Below, one piece after another: positions 13,503 through 13,642 of a stretch of 13,642 nt of DNA. The DNA comes from Lachnospiraceae bacterium. GTDB taxonomy: Bacteria; Bacillota; Clostridia; Lachnospirales; Lachnospiraceae. A model generated the notes under the pieces. That model searched no databases and was not told the DNA's origin. It saw only the letters and a program-made list of their open reading frames with translations. The stretch lies in NCBI GenBank assembly GCA_900763175.1, contig CAAFJI010000092.1:1-13642 (forward strand), written 5' to 3'. The translations under genes were made by a program, and so were the position numbers. Each line of letters begins with the position of its first letter. The stretch's first letter is position 1.

Positions 13503-13642
13503 GAGCGTGTTTGGAAAATGCTTTCTGCAAGATGTGCGTCACAGTTTGTGGGAAATTTGTCCCGGATGAGGGCGTCGTAGCGGGCTACGACAACCGAATT
13601 CGGGACAAAAGTCCCGCAAAATGGGGCGTGCAGATTGCAGGA
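13503..13642 (+). mobile_element. MITE-like hairpin repeat, copy 3 (truncated by window end)
   Basis: The sequence starts gagcgtgtttggaaaatgc and matches copy 1 from 717 onward with about eight substitutions in 140 bp, in the same orientation, up to the window edge. Hairpin 2 (gtcgtag/ctacgac) is unchanged. Hairpin 3 is a perfect 6-bp cgggac/gtcccg. Hairpin 1 carries two mismatches. The minus-strand frame is open across the whole visible copy and encodes NLHAPFCGTFVPNS and then VVVARYDALIRDKFPTNC. It lies upstream of the surface-protein gene. Confidence 0.85.

Overview
The window looks like a chromosomal stretch from a gut-type Lachnospiraceae/Clostridia bacterium (Bacillota). This is inferred from the protein families (a Firmicutes-style MATE pump, a Uup-type ABC-F ATPase, SelA, an AgrC/LytTR-type two-component pair), strong AGGAGG-like ribosome binding sites, TTG/GTG starts and mid-range GC. 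I could not run a taxonomic search.

Layout. At the left edge is the 3' part of a plus-strand gene for a tandem rhamnose-mutarotase-like protein (1-627), closed by a bidirectional hairpin terminator. A minus-strand operon follows, read from right to left: MATE efflux protein (5668-4295), Uup-type ABC-F ATPase (4298-2388) and selenocysteine synthase SelA (2404-917). Its genes overlap by 4 and 17 nt. Divergent from the operon, and possibly sharing its -35 element, is a plus-strand glycoside hydrolase family 2 gene (5872-7776). A bidirectional terminator separates it from a small secreted protein gene on the minus strand (8494-7883).

The right half is a signalling cluster. A LytTR response regulator (8752-9462, plus) faces a 7TMR-DISM-like, AgrC-type histidine kinase (11362-9422, minus), and the two coding regions overlap tail to tail by 41 bp. 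The kinase is preceded by, and overlaps by 26 bp, a gene for a large membrane-anchored surface protein with duplicated Ig-like modules (13382-11337). I infer that the surface protein, kinase and regulator form one sensory unit. The secreted protein gene, divergent from the regulator, is a possible target, but this is speculative.

The most unusual content is a family of short, hairpin-rich, inverted-repeat-ended elements without a transposase (MITE-like). A complete copy (716-929) lies between selA and its terminator, and its terminal inverted repeat supplies the last selA codons and stop. A 70-bp partial copy sits in frame inside the uup-like gene, adding about 24 residues to the linker before its C-terminal domain. 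A third copy runs off the right edge. One minus-strand reading frame stays open through all three copies, so the element seems able to be inserted into proteins, as known for Rickettsia palindromic elements. A separate 95-bp decayed palindrome with 36-bp arms (8533-8627) sits between the divergent secreted-protein and response-regulator genes. No tRNA, rRNA or CRISPR array was seen.
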